Notes under the pieces: generated by a model
What the model saw: only the letters and a program-made list of their open reading frames with translations
What the model was told of the DNA's origin: nothing
The model's database searches: none
DNA from: Bacillota bacterium
Lineage (GTDB): Bacteria; Bacillota; Clostridia; Christensenellales; Pumilibacteraceae
Reading direction: 5' to 3'
DNA: 49,498 nt
Assembly: GCA_009779975.1 (NCBI GenBank)
Contig: WRAY01000017.1
Location: 1 to 49,498 of the forward strand
Translations under genes and position numbers: made by a program
Shown: positions 8,261 to 17,455 of the stretch, piece after piece
Numbering within the stretch: position 1 is the first letter of the stretch
Layout of the letters: each line of letters starts with the position of its first letter

Positions 8261-11200
8261 ATGCCACACGATAAAAAGATAAAAAAAGTAATGGTTATTG
8301 GCTCGGGTCCGATTGTTATCGGGCAGGCGGCTGAGTTTGACTATGCGGGAACGCAGGCTTGCCGAGTTTTGAAGGCAAATGGGATTGAAATAGTTCTCAT
8401 CAATTCAAACCCTGCGACCATCATGACGGACAAAAATATTGCGGACAAAATTTATATTGAGCCGTTAACTTTGGAAGTCGTTAAACGCATTGCAAAAAAA
8501 GAAAAACCCGATGGAATACTCTCCGGCTTAGGCGGTCAAACAGGTTTGACTTTGTCGATGCAACTGGCGAAATCCGGTTTCCTCAAGGAAAACAATATTC
8601 GCCTGCTTGGCTCACTTCCCGAGACAATCGACAGGGCCGAGGACAGGCAAATTTTTAAAGACACAATGGAACGAATTAAAGAGCCTTGTGTTCCGTCTGT
8701 CACAGTCACAACTGTTGAGGACGCTTTGAAGTTTGCAAAAGAAAGAGGCTACCCGGTTGTTGTCCGTCCCGCTTTTACCATGGGCGGAGCCGGCGGCGGT
8801 TTTGCTCACAGCGACGAGGAGTTAAGAAATATTTGCTCCGGCGGACTTGCTATGTCACCTATCGGGCAGTGTCTGATTGAGATGTCAATAGCGGGTTGGA
8901 AAGAGATTGAGTTTGAAGTAATTCGCGACAAACTAGGCAACAAAATAATTGTCTGTTCAATGGAGAATGTTGACCCTGTCGGAATTCACACAGGCGATAG
9001 TATTGTTGTTGCTCCATGCTTGACACTCGCCGATAAAGAGTTGCAAATGTTAAGAACTGCCTCACTCAACATTGTTGAAGCCCTTGGAGTTGAGGGCGGT
9101 TGTAATGTTCAACTTGCCTTAAATCCAAATAGTTTTGAATACGCAGTTATTGAAGTTAACCCCCGAGTTTCCCGCTCGTCTGCTCTTGCCTCAAAAGCAA
9201 CAGGTTATCCTATTGCAAAAGTTGCAACACAAATTGCAATCGGCTACACTTTGGACGAAATTGAAAATCCGGTCACAAAAACAACAAAAGCATGTTTTGA
9301 GCCGGCACTTGACTATGTGGTTGTCAAACTTCCGAAATTCCCATTTGATAAATTCGTCTATGCCGAGAACAAACTAGGCACTCAAATGAAAGCAACAGGC
9401 GAAGTAATGGCAATATCCGACAACTTCGAAAACGCACTCATCAAAGCAGTCAGAGGAGCAGAACTCGGTCTAAAAGGACTGGACTCCCCAAGACTTCTCG
9501 AAAAGAAAGACAGTGAAATTCGCAAGATGCTCCATGAAAAAAATGACCAAAGACTATTTGTTGTCTATGAGGCCTTAAAAAGAGGGGTCAGCATCGACGA
9601 AGTGCATGAGATAACGAAGATAGACAGATGGTTTTTGTATGCTCTTATTAGAATTAAAAATAACAATCACCAATCACCAAACACCAATCACAATTCACTC
9701 ATTTACAAAATGGTCGACACTTGTGCCGGCGAATTCGACTCAAAAACAGCCTATTTTTATTCACTTGAAAACGGCGAAGAAAACGAAGCACTGCCATTTA
9801 TTCAAAACAGCAAAAAAGAAAAAGTTGTCGTTCTCGGATCAGGACCTATTCGCATAGGACAAGGAATTGAATTTGACTATGCCTCGGTTCATTGCGTGTG
9901 GACGCTTAGAAAACTCGGCTATGACGCAATAGTTATCAATAACAACCCCGAAACCTTATCAACTGATTTTGACACAGCGGACAGGCTATATTTTGAGCCG
10001 CTTTGTATTGATGATGTCATGAATATTATCAATATTGAAAAGCCAATCGGAGTTGTTGTCGCATTCGGCGGCGGAACCGCAATAAAACTTGCAAAAGATT
10101 TGTCCGACAGAGGTGTTAAAATACTCGGCACAAGTGCAGATGCTATAGACATTTGCGAAGACAGAGACCGCTTTGACAAACTCCTTGAAGGTTTAAACAT
10201 TCGTCGTCCTGACGGAGTTGGAGTGTTCACAAAAAATGATGCCCTAAAAGAAGCAAGAAAACTCGGCTATCCAGTCCTCATGCGTCCCTCATATGTTCTA
10301 GGCGGTCAAAACATGATTATCGCTTTCAATGATGATGACATAATTGAATACATGGACATCATACTTCGCCGTGAACTTAACGGTCCTGTTTTGATTGATA
10401 AATATCTAAAAGGAAGAGAGATTGAAGTTGACGCAATTTGTGACGGAGAAGAAGTTTTAATTCCGGGGATAATGGAGCAAATCGAGGCAACAGGTGTTCA
10501 TTCAGGAGACAGTATCGCAGTCTATCCAACAATCAATGTCGGAAAAATTCTTGCAGACAGGGTTTTAGCCTTAACTAAAAAAATAGTAAAATCTCTTGAT
10601 GTCAGAGGACTTGTCAACATTCAATATGTTCTGTTTGAGGGCGAAATTTATGTCATCGAAGTAAACCCAAGGGCTTCAAGAACAGTTCCGTATATTTCAA
10701 AAGTAACAGGCATTGATATGTGTGAACTTGCAGTAAGATGTTCTTTGGGAGAAAAATTAAAAGACTTGACACCTTTAAAAGGTATTGCTCCTGTTCCTGA
10801 TTTTGTGACCGTCAAAGTCCCTGTTTTCAGTTTTGAAAAACTAGCAGGATTAGACACACTTTTGGGACCCGAAATGAAATCAACAGGCGAAGTTTTGGGA
10901 CTGGGAAGAACTTTAGAGGAAGCGCTATACAAAGGACTCTTAGGCGCAGGCTACAAAATGAAGAAAAAAGGCGGCGTTTTAATAACTGTTTCTGATTCCG
11001 ACAAAGATGCAATAATAGCCGTTGCAAGAAAATTCAAGCAAGAAGGATTTGAACTTTATTCAACAAAAGGAACTGCAAAATTCCTATCTCAAAGCGGTAT
11101 TGACGGAGTTCAAGTTGTCGAAAAAGTAAAAGACTCAAAAACTAACAATACTATTAAATTGCTTGAGAGCGGAAAAGTGTCCTATGTCGTTTCAACTTCC

Positions 11201-11371
11201 GAAAAGGGAAGAGACCCCGCAAAAGACGATGTGAAAGTGAGAAGAAGGGCAGTTCAACTCGGCATTTCCTATGTCACAAGCGTAGACACAGCAAGAGCAT
11301 TAATCTACAGCATAGCGAGCGGCTACAGCGAAGAGACAATTGAACTTATTGATATTAATTCATTATTTTAA
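8261..11371 (+). CDS. carB: Carbamoyl-phosphate synthase, large subunit
   Basis: CarB uses two ATP to turn bicarbonate and CarA-derived ammonia into carbamoyl phosphate. Both homologous halves are present, each beginning with a GSGP(I/R)xIGQ(A/G)xEFDYA motif and containing an ATP-grasp domain (AFTMGGAGGG and SYVLGGQNM regions). A C-terminal MGS-like allosteric domain includes VVSTSEKGRDPAKDD. At 1036 residues it is about 35 shorter than usual. The deficit lies between the halves: after KIDRWFLYALIRIK comes a short Asn-rich stretch (residues 469-480) encoded by heptad repeats, then the conserved VDTCAGEF. About 40 residues of the normal oligomerisation domain are absent there. ATG 8261 has GAGG upstream. 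Transcription could continue into guaA. Confidence 0.97.
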   Translation: MPHDKKIKKVMVIGSGPIVIGQAAEFDYAGTQACRVLKANGIEIVLINSNPATIMTDKNIADKIYIEPLTLEVVKRIAKKEKPDGILSGLGGQTGLTLSMQLAKSGFLKENNIRLLGSLPETIDRAEDRQIFKDTMERIKEPCVPSVTVTTVEDALKFAKERGYPVVVRPAFTMGGAGGGFAHSDEELRNICSGGLAMSPIGQCLIEMSIAGWKEIEFEVIRDKLGNKIIVCSMENVDPVGIHTGDSIVVAPCLTLADKELQMLRTASLNIVEALGVEGGCNVQLALNPNSFEYAVIEVNPRVSRSSALASKATGYPIAKVATQIAIGYTLDEIENPVTKTTKACFEPALDYVVVKLPKFPFDKFVYAENKLGTQMKATGEVMAISDNFENALIKAVRGAELGLKGLDSPRLLEKKDSEIRKMLHEKNDQRLFVVYEALKRGVSIDEVHEITKIDRWFLYALIRIKNNNHQSPNTNHNSLIYKMVDTCAGEFDSKTAYFYSLENGEENEALPFIQNSKKEKVVVLGSGPIRIGQGIEFDYASVHCVWTLRKLGYDAIVINNNPETLSTDFDTADRLYFEPLCIDDVMNIINIEKPIGVVVAFGGGTAIKLAKDLSDRGVKILGTSADAIDICEDRDRFDKLLEGLNIRRPDGVGVFTKNDALKEARKLGYPVLMRPSYVLGGQNMIIAFNDDDIIEYMDIILRRELNGPVLIDKYLKGREIEVDAICDGEEVLIPGIMEQIEATGVHSGDSIAVYPTINVGKILADRVLALTKKIVKSLDVRGLVNIQYVLFEGEIYVIEVNPRASRTVPYISKVTGIDMCELAVRCSLGEKLKDLTPLKGIAPVPDFVTVKVPVFSFEKLAGLDTLLGPEMKSTGEVLGLGRTLEEALYKGLLGAGYKMKKKGGVLITVSDSDKDAIIAVARKFKQEGFELYSTKGTAKFLSQSGIDGVQVVEKVKDSKTNNTIKLLESGKVSYVVSTSEKGRDPAKDDVKVRRRAVQLGISYVTSVDTARALIYSIASGYSEETIELIDINSLF
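9665..9699 (+). repeat. Five GTGATTR-type heptads inside carB
   Basis: On the plus strand AATCACC, AATCACC, AAACACC, AATCACA and ATTCACT follow one another in exact 7-base register. This is one arm of the GTGATTA family found at 16887, 17381, 22705 and 38790. It encodes the Asn/His/Ser/Pro-rich stretch between the two halves of CarB; no opposite arm is present. Confidence 0.8.
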
Positions 11372-11374
11372 TTT

Positions 11375-11452
11375 CAACGCATAACAACGCATAACGCACA
11401 ACGATTGTTAGAATTATTTTTAAACACGCTATCCTTCGTTATGCGTTATGTT
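11375..11452. repeat. AACGCAT heptad palindromic element before guaA
   Basis: Left arm CAACGCATAACAACGCATAA and right arm CGTTATGCGTTATG surround a core GATTGTTAGAATTATTTTT shared with other family members. It fills the gap between carB (stop at 11371) and guaA. The guaA frame happens to stay open through its right half. Confidence 0.85.
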
Positions 11453-11470
11453 TTGATTTGGAGATTTTTT

Positions 11471-13003
11471 ATGGAAACAATACTTGTTTTAGATTTCGGC
11501 GGACAATACAAAGAGTTGATCTGCCGAGCAGTTAGAAATTTAAATGTTTATGCCGTTATTGAAAGCGGTGCTATTAGTTTGGAAAAAATTCGGGAGATTA
11601 ATCCGATTGGAATAATACTCACCGGCGGTCCTAACAGTGTTTATGGTGAGGGTGCTGTTTCGTGTAATAAAGAGATTTTCTCGCTCGGAATCCCTGTTCT
11701 TGGGATTTGCTATGGTATGCAACTTATGGCGCATTTACTCGGTGGAAAAGTGTCAAGCGGAGAAGTTGGTGAATACGGAAGAGTTATGGCGTCTCGCAAT
11801 GCAGCAGACAGTGTTTTGTTAAAAGGCATATCCGATGATTTTTTTGCATTAATGTCACATCGTGATGTTGTTAGCATTCCGCCGCCCGACTTTAAAATAA
11901 CGGCAAAGAGTGCAAATGCTATAGCCGCTATTGAAAATGAGACAAAAAAACTCTACGGCGTTCAATTCCATCCCGAAACTCGTCACACTGAATATGGAAA
12001 GGAAATCATTAAAAAATTTCTTTCAATTTGCGGAGCAACCGGGTCGTATAAGTTAAAAAACTACATAACCGAACGAGTTGAAAGCATTAGAAAACAAGTG
12101 GGACATGAAAAAGTTCTTCTCGGACTTTCGGGAGGAGTTGATAGCAGCGTGTGTGCGGCACTACTTTCAAAAGCAATCCCCGGTCAACTGACATGTGTTT
12201 TTGTTGACCATGGATTTATGCGTAAAAATGAAGGTGATGAAATTGAAGAAGCATTCAAAAACTTTGACCTCAAATTAATCCGAGTTAATGCTCAGGACAG
12301 ATTTTTAAAAGCGGTTGAAGGAGTTAGTGATCCCGAAAAAAAACGCAAAATAATCGGTGTTGAATTTGTTCGGGTATTTGAAGAAGAAGCGGAAAAATTA
12401 GGAAAAGGAGAGGACATCAAATTCTTAGGTCAAGGCACGATTTATCCCGACATAGTTGAAAGCGGCGGACAATTCGGCGCAACAATAAAAAGTCATCACA
12501 ATGTCGGCGGACTTCCGGACGACATGAAATTTGTCGGCTTAGTCGAACCTCTAAGCGGACTATTCAAAGACGAAGTCAGAAAAGTCGGCAAAAAACTGGG
12601 ACTGCCATCAAATTTAGTTGACCGCCAACCTTTCCCCGGGCCGGGCTTAGCGGTGAGAGTAATGGGTGAAATAACAAAAGAAAAACTGGACACTCTTCGT
12701 GATGCCGATGCAATACTAAGAGAAGAACTAGATGCCATATCTCTAAAAAACCGTCCATCTCAATACTTTGCGGTTCTCACTCAAACCCTTTCTGTTGGAG
12801 TGAAAGGAGATGCAAGAACTTACGACTTTGTATTAGCCCTAAGAGCAGTAATAACAGACGATTTCATGACAGCGGAATACGCTGAACTTTCACACTCACT
12901 ACTCAAAAAAATATCATCCCGAATAACAAGCGAAGTCAAAGCAATTTCAAGAGTAGTCTATGACATTTCCAGTAAACCCCCCTCAACGATAGAGTGGGAA
13001 TAA
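11471..13003 (+). CDS. guaA: GMP synthase (glutamine-hydrolysing)
   Basis: GuaA converts XMP to GMP with glutamine and ATP. The N-terminal amidotransferase domain has Cys80 (GICYGMQ), His167 and Glu169 (QFHPE). The ATP-pyrophosphatase domain has the P-loop SGGVDSS at 220-226, and the protein ends with the typical PPSTIEWE. The open frame extends 22 codons further upstream to 11405, but that part is the AACGCAT repeat. ATG 11471 has GGAG upstream and gives METILVLDFGGQY, the standard N-terminus, so it is taken as the start (510 residues). With carAB and pyrG it forms a group of glutamine-using nucleotide enzymes. Confidence 0.97.
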   Translation: METILVLDFGGQYKELICRAVRNLNVYAVIESGAISLEKIREINPIGIILTGGPNSVYGEGAVSCNKEIFSLGIPVLGICYGMQLMAHLLGGKVSSGEVGEYGRVMASRNAADSVLLKGISDDFFALMSHRDVVSIPPPDFKITAKSANAIAAIENETKKLYGVQFHPETRHTEYGKEIIKKFLSICGATGSYKLKNYITERVESIRKQVGHEKVLLGLSGGVDSSVCAALLSKAIPGQLTCVFVDHGFMRKNEGDEIEEAFKNFDLKLIRVNAQDRFLKAVEGVSDPEKKRKIIGVEFVRVFEEEAEKLGKGEDIKFLGQGTIYPDIVESGGQFGATIKSHHNVGGLPDDMKFVGLVEPLSGLFKDEVRKVGKKLGLPSNLVDRQPFPGPGLAVRVMGEITKEKLDTLRDADAILREELDAISLKNRPSQYFAVLTQTLSVGVKGDARTYDFVLALRAVITDDFMTAEYAELSHSLLKKISSRITSEVKAISRVVYDISSKPPSTIEWE

Positions 13004-13028
13004 GAAATTGATAAACATAATAAAGTTT

Positions 13029-13109
13029 GGGCGGCAGGTTGCCGCCCCTACAAGTTATTTTTTAAATTATCGACAAAATCCCGTAGGGGCGGGCATCGAC
13101 CGCCCGCAC
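13029..13109. repeat. Two GC-rich palindromic repeats
   Basis: GGGCGGCAGGTTGCCGCCCC (13029-13048, followed by TAC) and GTAGGGGCGGGCATCGACCG (13083-13102, followed by CCCGCAC) are in opposite orientation. Each is itself a palindrome of about 10 bp per arm. They fill the gap between guaA and the zinc-ribbon gene. Confidence 0.85.
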
Positions 13110-13198
13110 AGTATTATTTGTTCAACCACCTCGACAAAACAAGATTTCAACAACAATTATGCATTAACTAAAAAACCAAACATCAAGGAGATAACAAA

Positions 13199-14026
13199 AT
13201 GAATAACGAACTAACAAACAAATGCCCTAGTTGTGGGGCGATTATTGAAATTAATGAAAATTCGCAAAAAAGTTTTTGTGAGTTTTGTGGTTTTGCTCTC
13301 ATAAAAAATCAACAAGCCCCTCAAACCCAACAGGTTGTCCAAATTGTGAAAACTCAAAATCATGAATGGCAATCAAAATTGGCGCTTGCTCAAAACTGGG
13401 AGAGAACATATTTTGCTCAAGGAGCAAAAGCGGTCGTAATAGGAACAGACAAAGGCTTTAATGCTGTTGTTGAATTGTATTGTCAATCGGAACTTGTCGG
13501 CGGACATGAGCCTGAACAATGGCTGTCTTTCGCAAGATTCTACACAAAAGGGCTTGTCTTTGGAATTGAGCAAAAGGAATTGGTTCTTCATTCAATAAAT
13601 AGGGCTATTGTAAACTACACTCTCTATATGGACAACGCAATAAGATTTAGCGAAACAGGCAAAGACGAACTGGAAAGAGAAAAGACAGAAACGATTGAAA
13701 AATTAAGGGCGGATTTGTCAAGATTCCCTGAAAAGAAGCCAAATGGGTCGGCAGCAGAAAGTGCAAAGGGTTGTTATATTGCAACGAGTGTTTATGGCTC
13801 ATATGATTGTCCTGAGGTTTGGACATTGAGAAGATATCGTGATTTTAAATTGTCGAACACAAAAAGAGGCAGGCTTTTCACAAAAATTTATTACAAAATC
13901 AGCCCAACAATAGTCAAATTATTCGGAAAAACAAAATTATTCAATCGCATTTCAAAATGGTATTTGGACAAAAAAGTAAGAAAACTGCAAAAAAGGGGAT
14001 TTGCATCAACACCATATGAGGATTAG
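13199..14026 (+). CDS. Zinc-ribbon protein with C-terminal CFI-box-like domain
   Basis: The 275-residue product begins with a zinc ribbon (Cys9, Cys12, Cys27, Cys30 as CPSC and CEFC). The middle about 110 residues are probably alpha/beta and not recognised. The last about 80 residues start with GCYIATSVYGSYDCPEVW and continue with a basic, Arg/Lys-rich region. This matches a widespread C-terminal domain of unknown function known as the CFI-box or CYIATAVYGSYD type. AAGGAG lies 9 bases before ATG 13199. It stands between guaA and pyrG, is separated from both by palindromic repeats, and precedes a second zinc-ribbon gene. No biochemical role can be assigned. Confidence 0.75.
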   Translation: MNNELTNKCPSCGAIIEINENSQKSFCEFCGFALIKNQQAPQTQQVVQIVKTQNHEWQSKLALAQNWERTYFAQGAKAVVIGTDKGFNAVVELYCQSELVGGHEPEQWLSFARFYTKGLVFGIEQKELVLHSINRAIVNYTLYMDNAIRFSETGKDELEREKTETIEKLRADLSRFPEKKPNGSAAESAKGCYIATSVYGSYDCPEVWTLRRYRDFKLSNTKRGRLFTKIYYKISPTIVKLFGKTKLFNRISKWYLDKKVRKLQKRGFASTPYED

Positions 14027-14040
14027 AAAAATAATTAAGG

Positions 14041-14231
14041 TGCGGGCGGCAATCTGCCGCCCCTACAATATTTCTGTGGTGGGATAAGTTCAAGAAAATA
14101 AACTGTAGGGGCGGCAATCTGCCGCCCGCACAGCTTACCATTAAGAGGGCAATTTAAACTCCCTCGAATTTGAGTGAGTTGACAAAATAATAATTGTAGG
14201 GGCGATTATTAGTCGCCCGCACAATAACAGC
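14041..14231. repeat. Composite palindromic repeat block, copy 1
   Basis: Palindromes of the GC-rich family lie at 14041-14067, 14104-14131 and 14195-14222. The stretch from about 14102 to 14230 (two palindromes around a 63-base core containing AGAGGGCAATTTAAACTCCC) is repeated almost exactly at about 15110-15238, on the other side of the next gene. No coding capacity was seen. Confidence 0.85.
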
Positions 14232-14266
14232 AAAAACGACACTATTGTGTCAAGGAGGAAAAAATT

Positions 14267-15031
14267 ATGTATGTCGCAGCAAAATGCACTGCATGCAATG
14301 CTTCAATCGAAGTTGATGATGAAAAGGATGCCGGAATATGCAATTTTTGCGGAACAGCATTTGTTACGCAAAAGGTTATTAATGAACACCACACTCATGT
14401 CACAAAAAATGTTACTAAAAATGTGTTTGGTATCGGGTCAAAGACCTATGAAGATTTTTGCGAAGACGGAGACACTTTCTTGAAATTAAGAGAGTGGGAA
14501 AAAGCAGAAGAGGCTTTTAAGCAGGCAACAACAATAAACCCAAAAAGTTATCTGGGTTGGCTTGGACTTGCAAGAGTTCAAACTGACAACTGGCTCGACT
14601 ACTACGACACAAACCATAAAGAAAGTATTGAACGGGCTCGTTTGGTTGCAACAGAAGACGAGAAAAAAATCATTGACGAGACCTACAGCAAATTCAAAGA
14701 AAAGGCGGAATACTTTACTAAAATAGACAGACCCTTGTCAATCAGAGAAGAAAAAATGCACAAGTGTGCTGTGGGAGTAGGGGCATTTGGATTTCTATTT
14801 CTATTTGTTGCTTTGGGAGTTGGAATAGCCTTAGGGGTTGCTCTCGATGGTTCAACCGGTTGGATAATCCTAGGAGTTTTGATGGGAGTTCCGCTAATAT
14901 GTGTTGGCTTGTTTTTTGTTTTTATTGGAAAAGAAGTAAAAATCAATCACGAAAAAATTGAACTAAGAAAGAAATTCTACGAAGAAAACGGAGACAACAT
15001 AGAAAATGCAAGACTAAGCAAATTTGAATAA
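14267..15031 (+). CDS. Zinc-ribbon, TPR-like membrane protein
   Basis: The 254-residue protein starts with a zinc ribbon (CTAC and CNFC). A helical repeat segment resembling a tetratricopeptide unit follows (FLKLREWEKAEEAFKQA, then TINPKSYLGWLGLARV). Two membrane helices lie near residues 168-188 and 200-225, and the tail is basic and presumably cytoplasmic. The function is unknown; the layout suggests a membrane-bound scaffold or sensor. A strong AAGGAGG lies before ATG 14267. The gene is bracketed by two nearly identical 125-base repeat blocks in direct orientation, so it could be lost or amplified by recombination. Confidence 0.75.
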   Translation: MYVAAKCTACNASIEVDDEKDAGICNFCGTAFVTQKVINEHHTHVTKNVTKNVFGIGSKTYEDFCEDGDTFLKLREWEKAEEAFKQATTINPKSYLGWLGLARVQTDNWLDYYDTNHKESIERARLVATEDEKKIIDETYSKFKEKAEYFTKIDRPLSIREEKMHKCAVGVGAFGFLFLFVALGVGIALGVALDGSTGWIILGVLMGVPLICVGLFFVFIGKEVKINHEKIELRKKFYEENGDNIENARLSKFE

Positions 15032-15050
15032 AAATCTATCATAAAAAATA

Positions 15051-15238
15051 TGCGGACGGTCAGTGATAGCCCCTACAAGTTATTAGTTGTTATTAAAATC
15101 GAAAAAAAAACTGTAGGGGCGGCAATCTGCCGCCCGCACAACTTATCATTAAGAGGGCAATTTAAACTCCCTCGAATTTGAGTGAGTTGACAAAATAATA
15201 ATTGTAGGGGCGGGCATTGACCGCCCGCACAATATTCA
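15051..15238. repeat. Composite palindromic repeat block, copy 2
   Basis: Palindromes lie at 15051-15077 (degenerate), 15112-15139 and 15203-15230. The last two and the core between them duplicate 14102-14230 with few changes, most of them inside the final palindrome (GATTATTAGTC in copy 1 against GGGCATTGACC here). The block lies upstream of pyrG. Confidence 0.85.
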
Positions 15239-15286
15239 CTTAAGACAGAAAAAAGAAAAGAACAAGCAAAAGGAGAGAGAAAAAAC

Positions 15287-16879
15287 ATGTGTAAATTTGT
15301 GTTTGTGACAGGAGGTGTTGTCAGCGGACTTGGAAAAGGTATCACTGCCGCCTCATTAGGAAGGCTTTTAAAACAACGGGGCGTCAAAGTTGCGGCTCAA
15401 AAACTGGACCCATATATGAATGTGGACCCCGGAACTATGAATCCCTATGAGCATGGGGAGGTTTTTGTGACTGATGACGGTGCGGAAACAGACCTTGATT
15501 TGGGGCACTATGAAAGGTTTATTGATGAAAACTTGACCCGCCTATCTTCGCTCACAAGCGGACGAGTTTATTGGAATGTTCTTTCTCGTGAAAGAGAGGG
15601 CGGTTACTTAGGGGGAACTGTCCAAGTTGTTCCTCATGTCACTAATGAAATAAAAGACTTTGTCTATGCGGGCGCTAAAAAGAGCGGAGCGGATGTTATG
15701 CTTGTTGAAATCGGCGGAACAACCGGTGACATTGAAAGTCAACCGTTTTTGGAAGCAATCCGTCAAATCTCACTCGAAGTCGGAAAAGAAAACTGCGTGT
15801 TTATTCATGTAGCACTTGTTCCGTATTTGAAAGCCAGTGAGGAACACAAAACAAAACCTGTTCAACACAGTGTCAAACAACTTCAGGGAATGGGAATTTC
15901 TCCGAATATTATCATAACCCGAACTGACGAACCCTTAGAGCAAAAAGACAAGGACAAAATAGCGCTGTTTTGTAATGTCCGCCCTGATTTTGTCATTGGA
16001 AATGTGACCTTATCAACTCTCTATGAAGTTCCGCTTGCGCTTCATGAGAGCGGTTTTGACAAAGCGGTTTGCGAACTGCTCAATATAAAGTCCGACACAT
16101 CTCCAGACCTTTCAATTTGGACAGACATGACCAAAAAAGTAGCCGCTCGCAAAAAAAGAGTAACAATCGGTCTCGTTGGAAAATATGTTAAACTTCATGA
16201 TGCATATCTTTCAATAGTCGAAAGTCTAAATCACGCAGGGTTTGAACATGGAACGCATATAGATATAAAATGGATTTGTGCTGAAGGATTAAATGAGAAA
16301 AATGTCGCAACTCAATTAAAGGGTGTTAATGGAATTTTAGTTCCCGGAGGCTTTGGCGAAAGGGGAGTAGAAGGTAAAATCATAGCGGCAAAATATGCTC
16401 GTGAAAAAGACATCCCCTACCTTGGAATATGTCTCGGAATGCAAGTTGCGGTCATTGAATTTGCACGCAATGTCTGCGGACTTGAAGATGCAAATTCGGC
16501 AGAGTTCGCAAAAACTTCTCATTCAGTCATCGACCTAATGGATGGTCAAGACGGTCTCATGTCAACAGGCGGAACAATGAGACTAGGGGAATATCGTTGC
16601 AAAATCACCCCAAACACACTCTTGCACTCTCTCTACAACTCAACCGACATAGGCGAGAGACACCGCCACAGACTTGAAGTTAATAACAAATATCGCGAAA
16701 CCCTCATAAAAAAAGGAATGATTCTATCGGGCTTATCTCCAAGCGGAGAATTGGTTGAAGCAATAGAAATTCCCAACAAAAAATTCTTCGTCGCCGTTCA
16801 ATTTCACCCTGAATTCAAAAGTAGACCCAACAGACCCCACCCGCTGTTTTTAGGGTTTGTAAAGGCGAGTTTGAAATAA
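15287..16879 (+). CDS. pyrG: CTP synthase
   Basis: PyrG aminates UTP to CTP using glutamine and ATP. The N-terminal synthetase domain has [13 protein letters not shown] at residues 5-17 and the Mg-binding region around [13 protein letters not shown]. The C-terminal amidotransferase domain has GICLGMQ with the catalytic Cys and FHPEFKS near the end. The length of 530 is normal. AAGGAGAGAG lies before ATG 15287. It is the third glutamine-consuming nucleotide enzyme in the region after CarAB and GuaA. A repeat-flanked four-helix gene separates it from glutamine synthetase. Confidence 0.97.
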   Translation: MCKFVFVTGGVVSGLGKGITAASLGRLLKQRGVKVAAQKLDPYMNVDPGTMNPYEHGEVFVTDDGAETDLDLGHYERFIDENLTRLSSLTSGRVYWNVLSREREGGYLGGTVQVVPHVTNEIKDFVYAGAKKSGADVMLVEIGGTTGDIESQPFLEAIRQISLEVGKENCVFIHVALVPYLKASEEHKTKPVQHSVKQLQGMGISPNIIITRTDEPLEQKDKDKIALFCNVRPDFVIGNVTLSTLYEVPLALHESGFDKAVCELLNIKSDTSPDLSIWTDMTKKVAARKKRVTIGLVGKYVKLHDAYLSIVESLNHAGFEHGTHIDIKWICAEGLNEKNVATQLKGVNGILVPGGFGERGVEGKIIAAKYAREKDIPYLGICLGMQVAVIEFARNVCGLEDANSAEFAKTSHSVIDLMDGQDGLMSTGGTMRLGEYRCKITPNTLLHSLYNSTDIGERHRHRLEVNNKYRETLIKKGMILSGLSPSGELVEAIEIPNKKFFVAVQFHPEFKSRPNRPHPLFLGFVKASLK

Positions 16880-16886
16880 GTTTTAT

Positions 16887-17412
16887 GTGATTGGTGGTTT
16901 GTGATTAGTGATTGGTGGTTTGTGATTAGTGATTGGTGAAGGTTAAATTTTTTTGTTTTAAAAAATTTAATAAAAATAAATGCAATTGGGAGAAATTTAT
17001 GATAAAAAATTATAAAGATTTAGAAATTTGGCAGATGGGGATGTTACTTGCGAAAAAAGTTTATGCTCTTACTAAAAAATTACCTAAAGAAGAAATATAT
17101 GGCATAGTAAGCCAAATGAGACGCAGTGTTGTTTCTATTCCATCAAATATAGCGGAAGGGCAATCGAGAAATTCTACAAAAGAGTTTATTCAATTTCTTT
17201 CGATTGCAAAAGGGTCAAGTAGTGAACTGGAAACACAATTATTATTGTGTGTTGAAATAGAATATTTTAGCAGAGAAGATATTATTGAATCTTTAGAACT
17301 AATATCCAATATAGGAAAAATGTTTAATTCTTTGATAAAAAAACTTCAAAGCAAGTTAAGTACTGTGTGATTATTTTTATCTTCACTAATCACCAATCAC
17401 AAACCACTAACC
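16887..17412. mobile_element. Inverted-repeat unit with GTGATTA heptad arms carrying a four-helix-bundle gene
   Basis: The left arm (16887-16942) has eight heptads in perfect register: GTGATTG, GTGGTTT, GTGATTA, GTGATTG, GTGGTTT, GTGATTA, GTGATTG, GTGAAGG. The right arm (17381-17412) is CTTCACT, AATCACC, AATCACA, AACCACT, AACC. The two match as inverted repeats over about 30 bp. The bare hairpin at 22705-22771 has the same arm and the same inner edge (GTGAAGGTAGAATTTTTT there, GTGAAGGTTAAATTTTTTT here). The 526-bp unit sits between pyrG and glnN. No transposase is present; that it moves is inferred from the repeated structure. Confidence 0.55.
16999..17370 (+). CDS. Four-helix-bundle protein (23S rRNA intervening-sequence / bAvd-like family)
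   Basis: The 123-residue protein has the family hallmarks: an N-terminal YKDLEIWQMGMLLAKKVY helix, VSQMRRSVVSIPSNIAEG and FIQFLSIAKGSSSELETQL. Relatives are encoded in intervening sequences of bacterial 23S rRNA genes and as accessory proteins of diversity-generating retroelements; they form basic pentamers or similar bundles that can bind nucleic acid. No reverse transcriptase or rRNA is nearby. The frame is open from 16933, but ATG 16999, preceded by GGGAGAAA, gives the usual N-terminus. The whole gene lies inside an inverted repeat whose arm sequences occur elsewhere as bare hairpins. Confidence 0.85.
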   Translation: MIKNYKDLEIWQMGMLLAKKVYALTKKLPKEEIYGIVSQMRRSVVSIPSNIAEGQSRNSTKEFIQFLSIAKGSSSELETQLLLCVEIEYFSREDIIESLELISNIGKMFNSLIKKLQSKLSTV

Positions 17413-17455
17413 ATATTTTTTAAAGCATTAAAATTCCTAAAGGAGACAAACATAT

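Noticed and set aside
11405-11470. N-terminal extension of GuaA by 22 residues
   Set aside because: It is encoded by the AACGCAT repeat; the family start and ribosome binding site are at 11471.
13008-13202. 64-residue open frame after guaA
   Set aside because: It is made of two GC-rich palindromes read through and lacks an ATG with ribosome binding site.
16933-16998. N-terminal extension of the four-helix-bundle protein
   Set aside because: It lies in the inner edge of the repeat arm; ATG 16999 has a ribosome binding site and gives the standard N-terminus.
16887-17412. Diversity-generating retroelement
   Set aside because: The four-helix protein resembles bAvd, but there is no reverse transcriptase, template repeat or variable-repeat target nearby.
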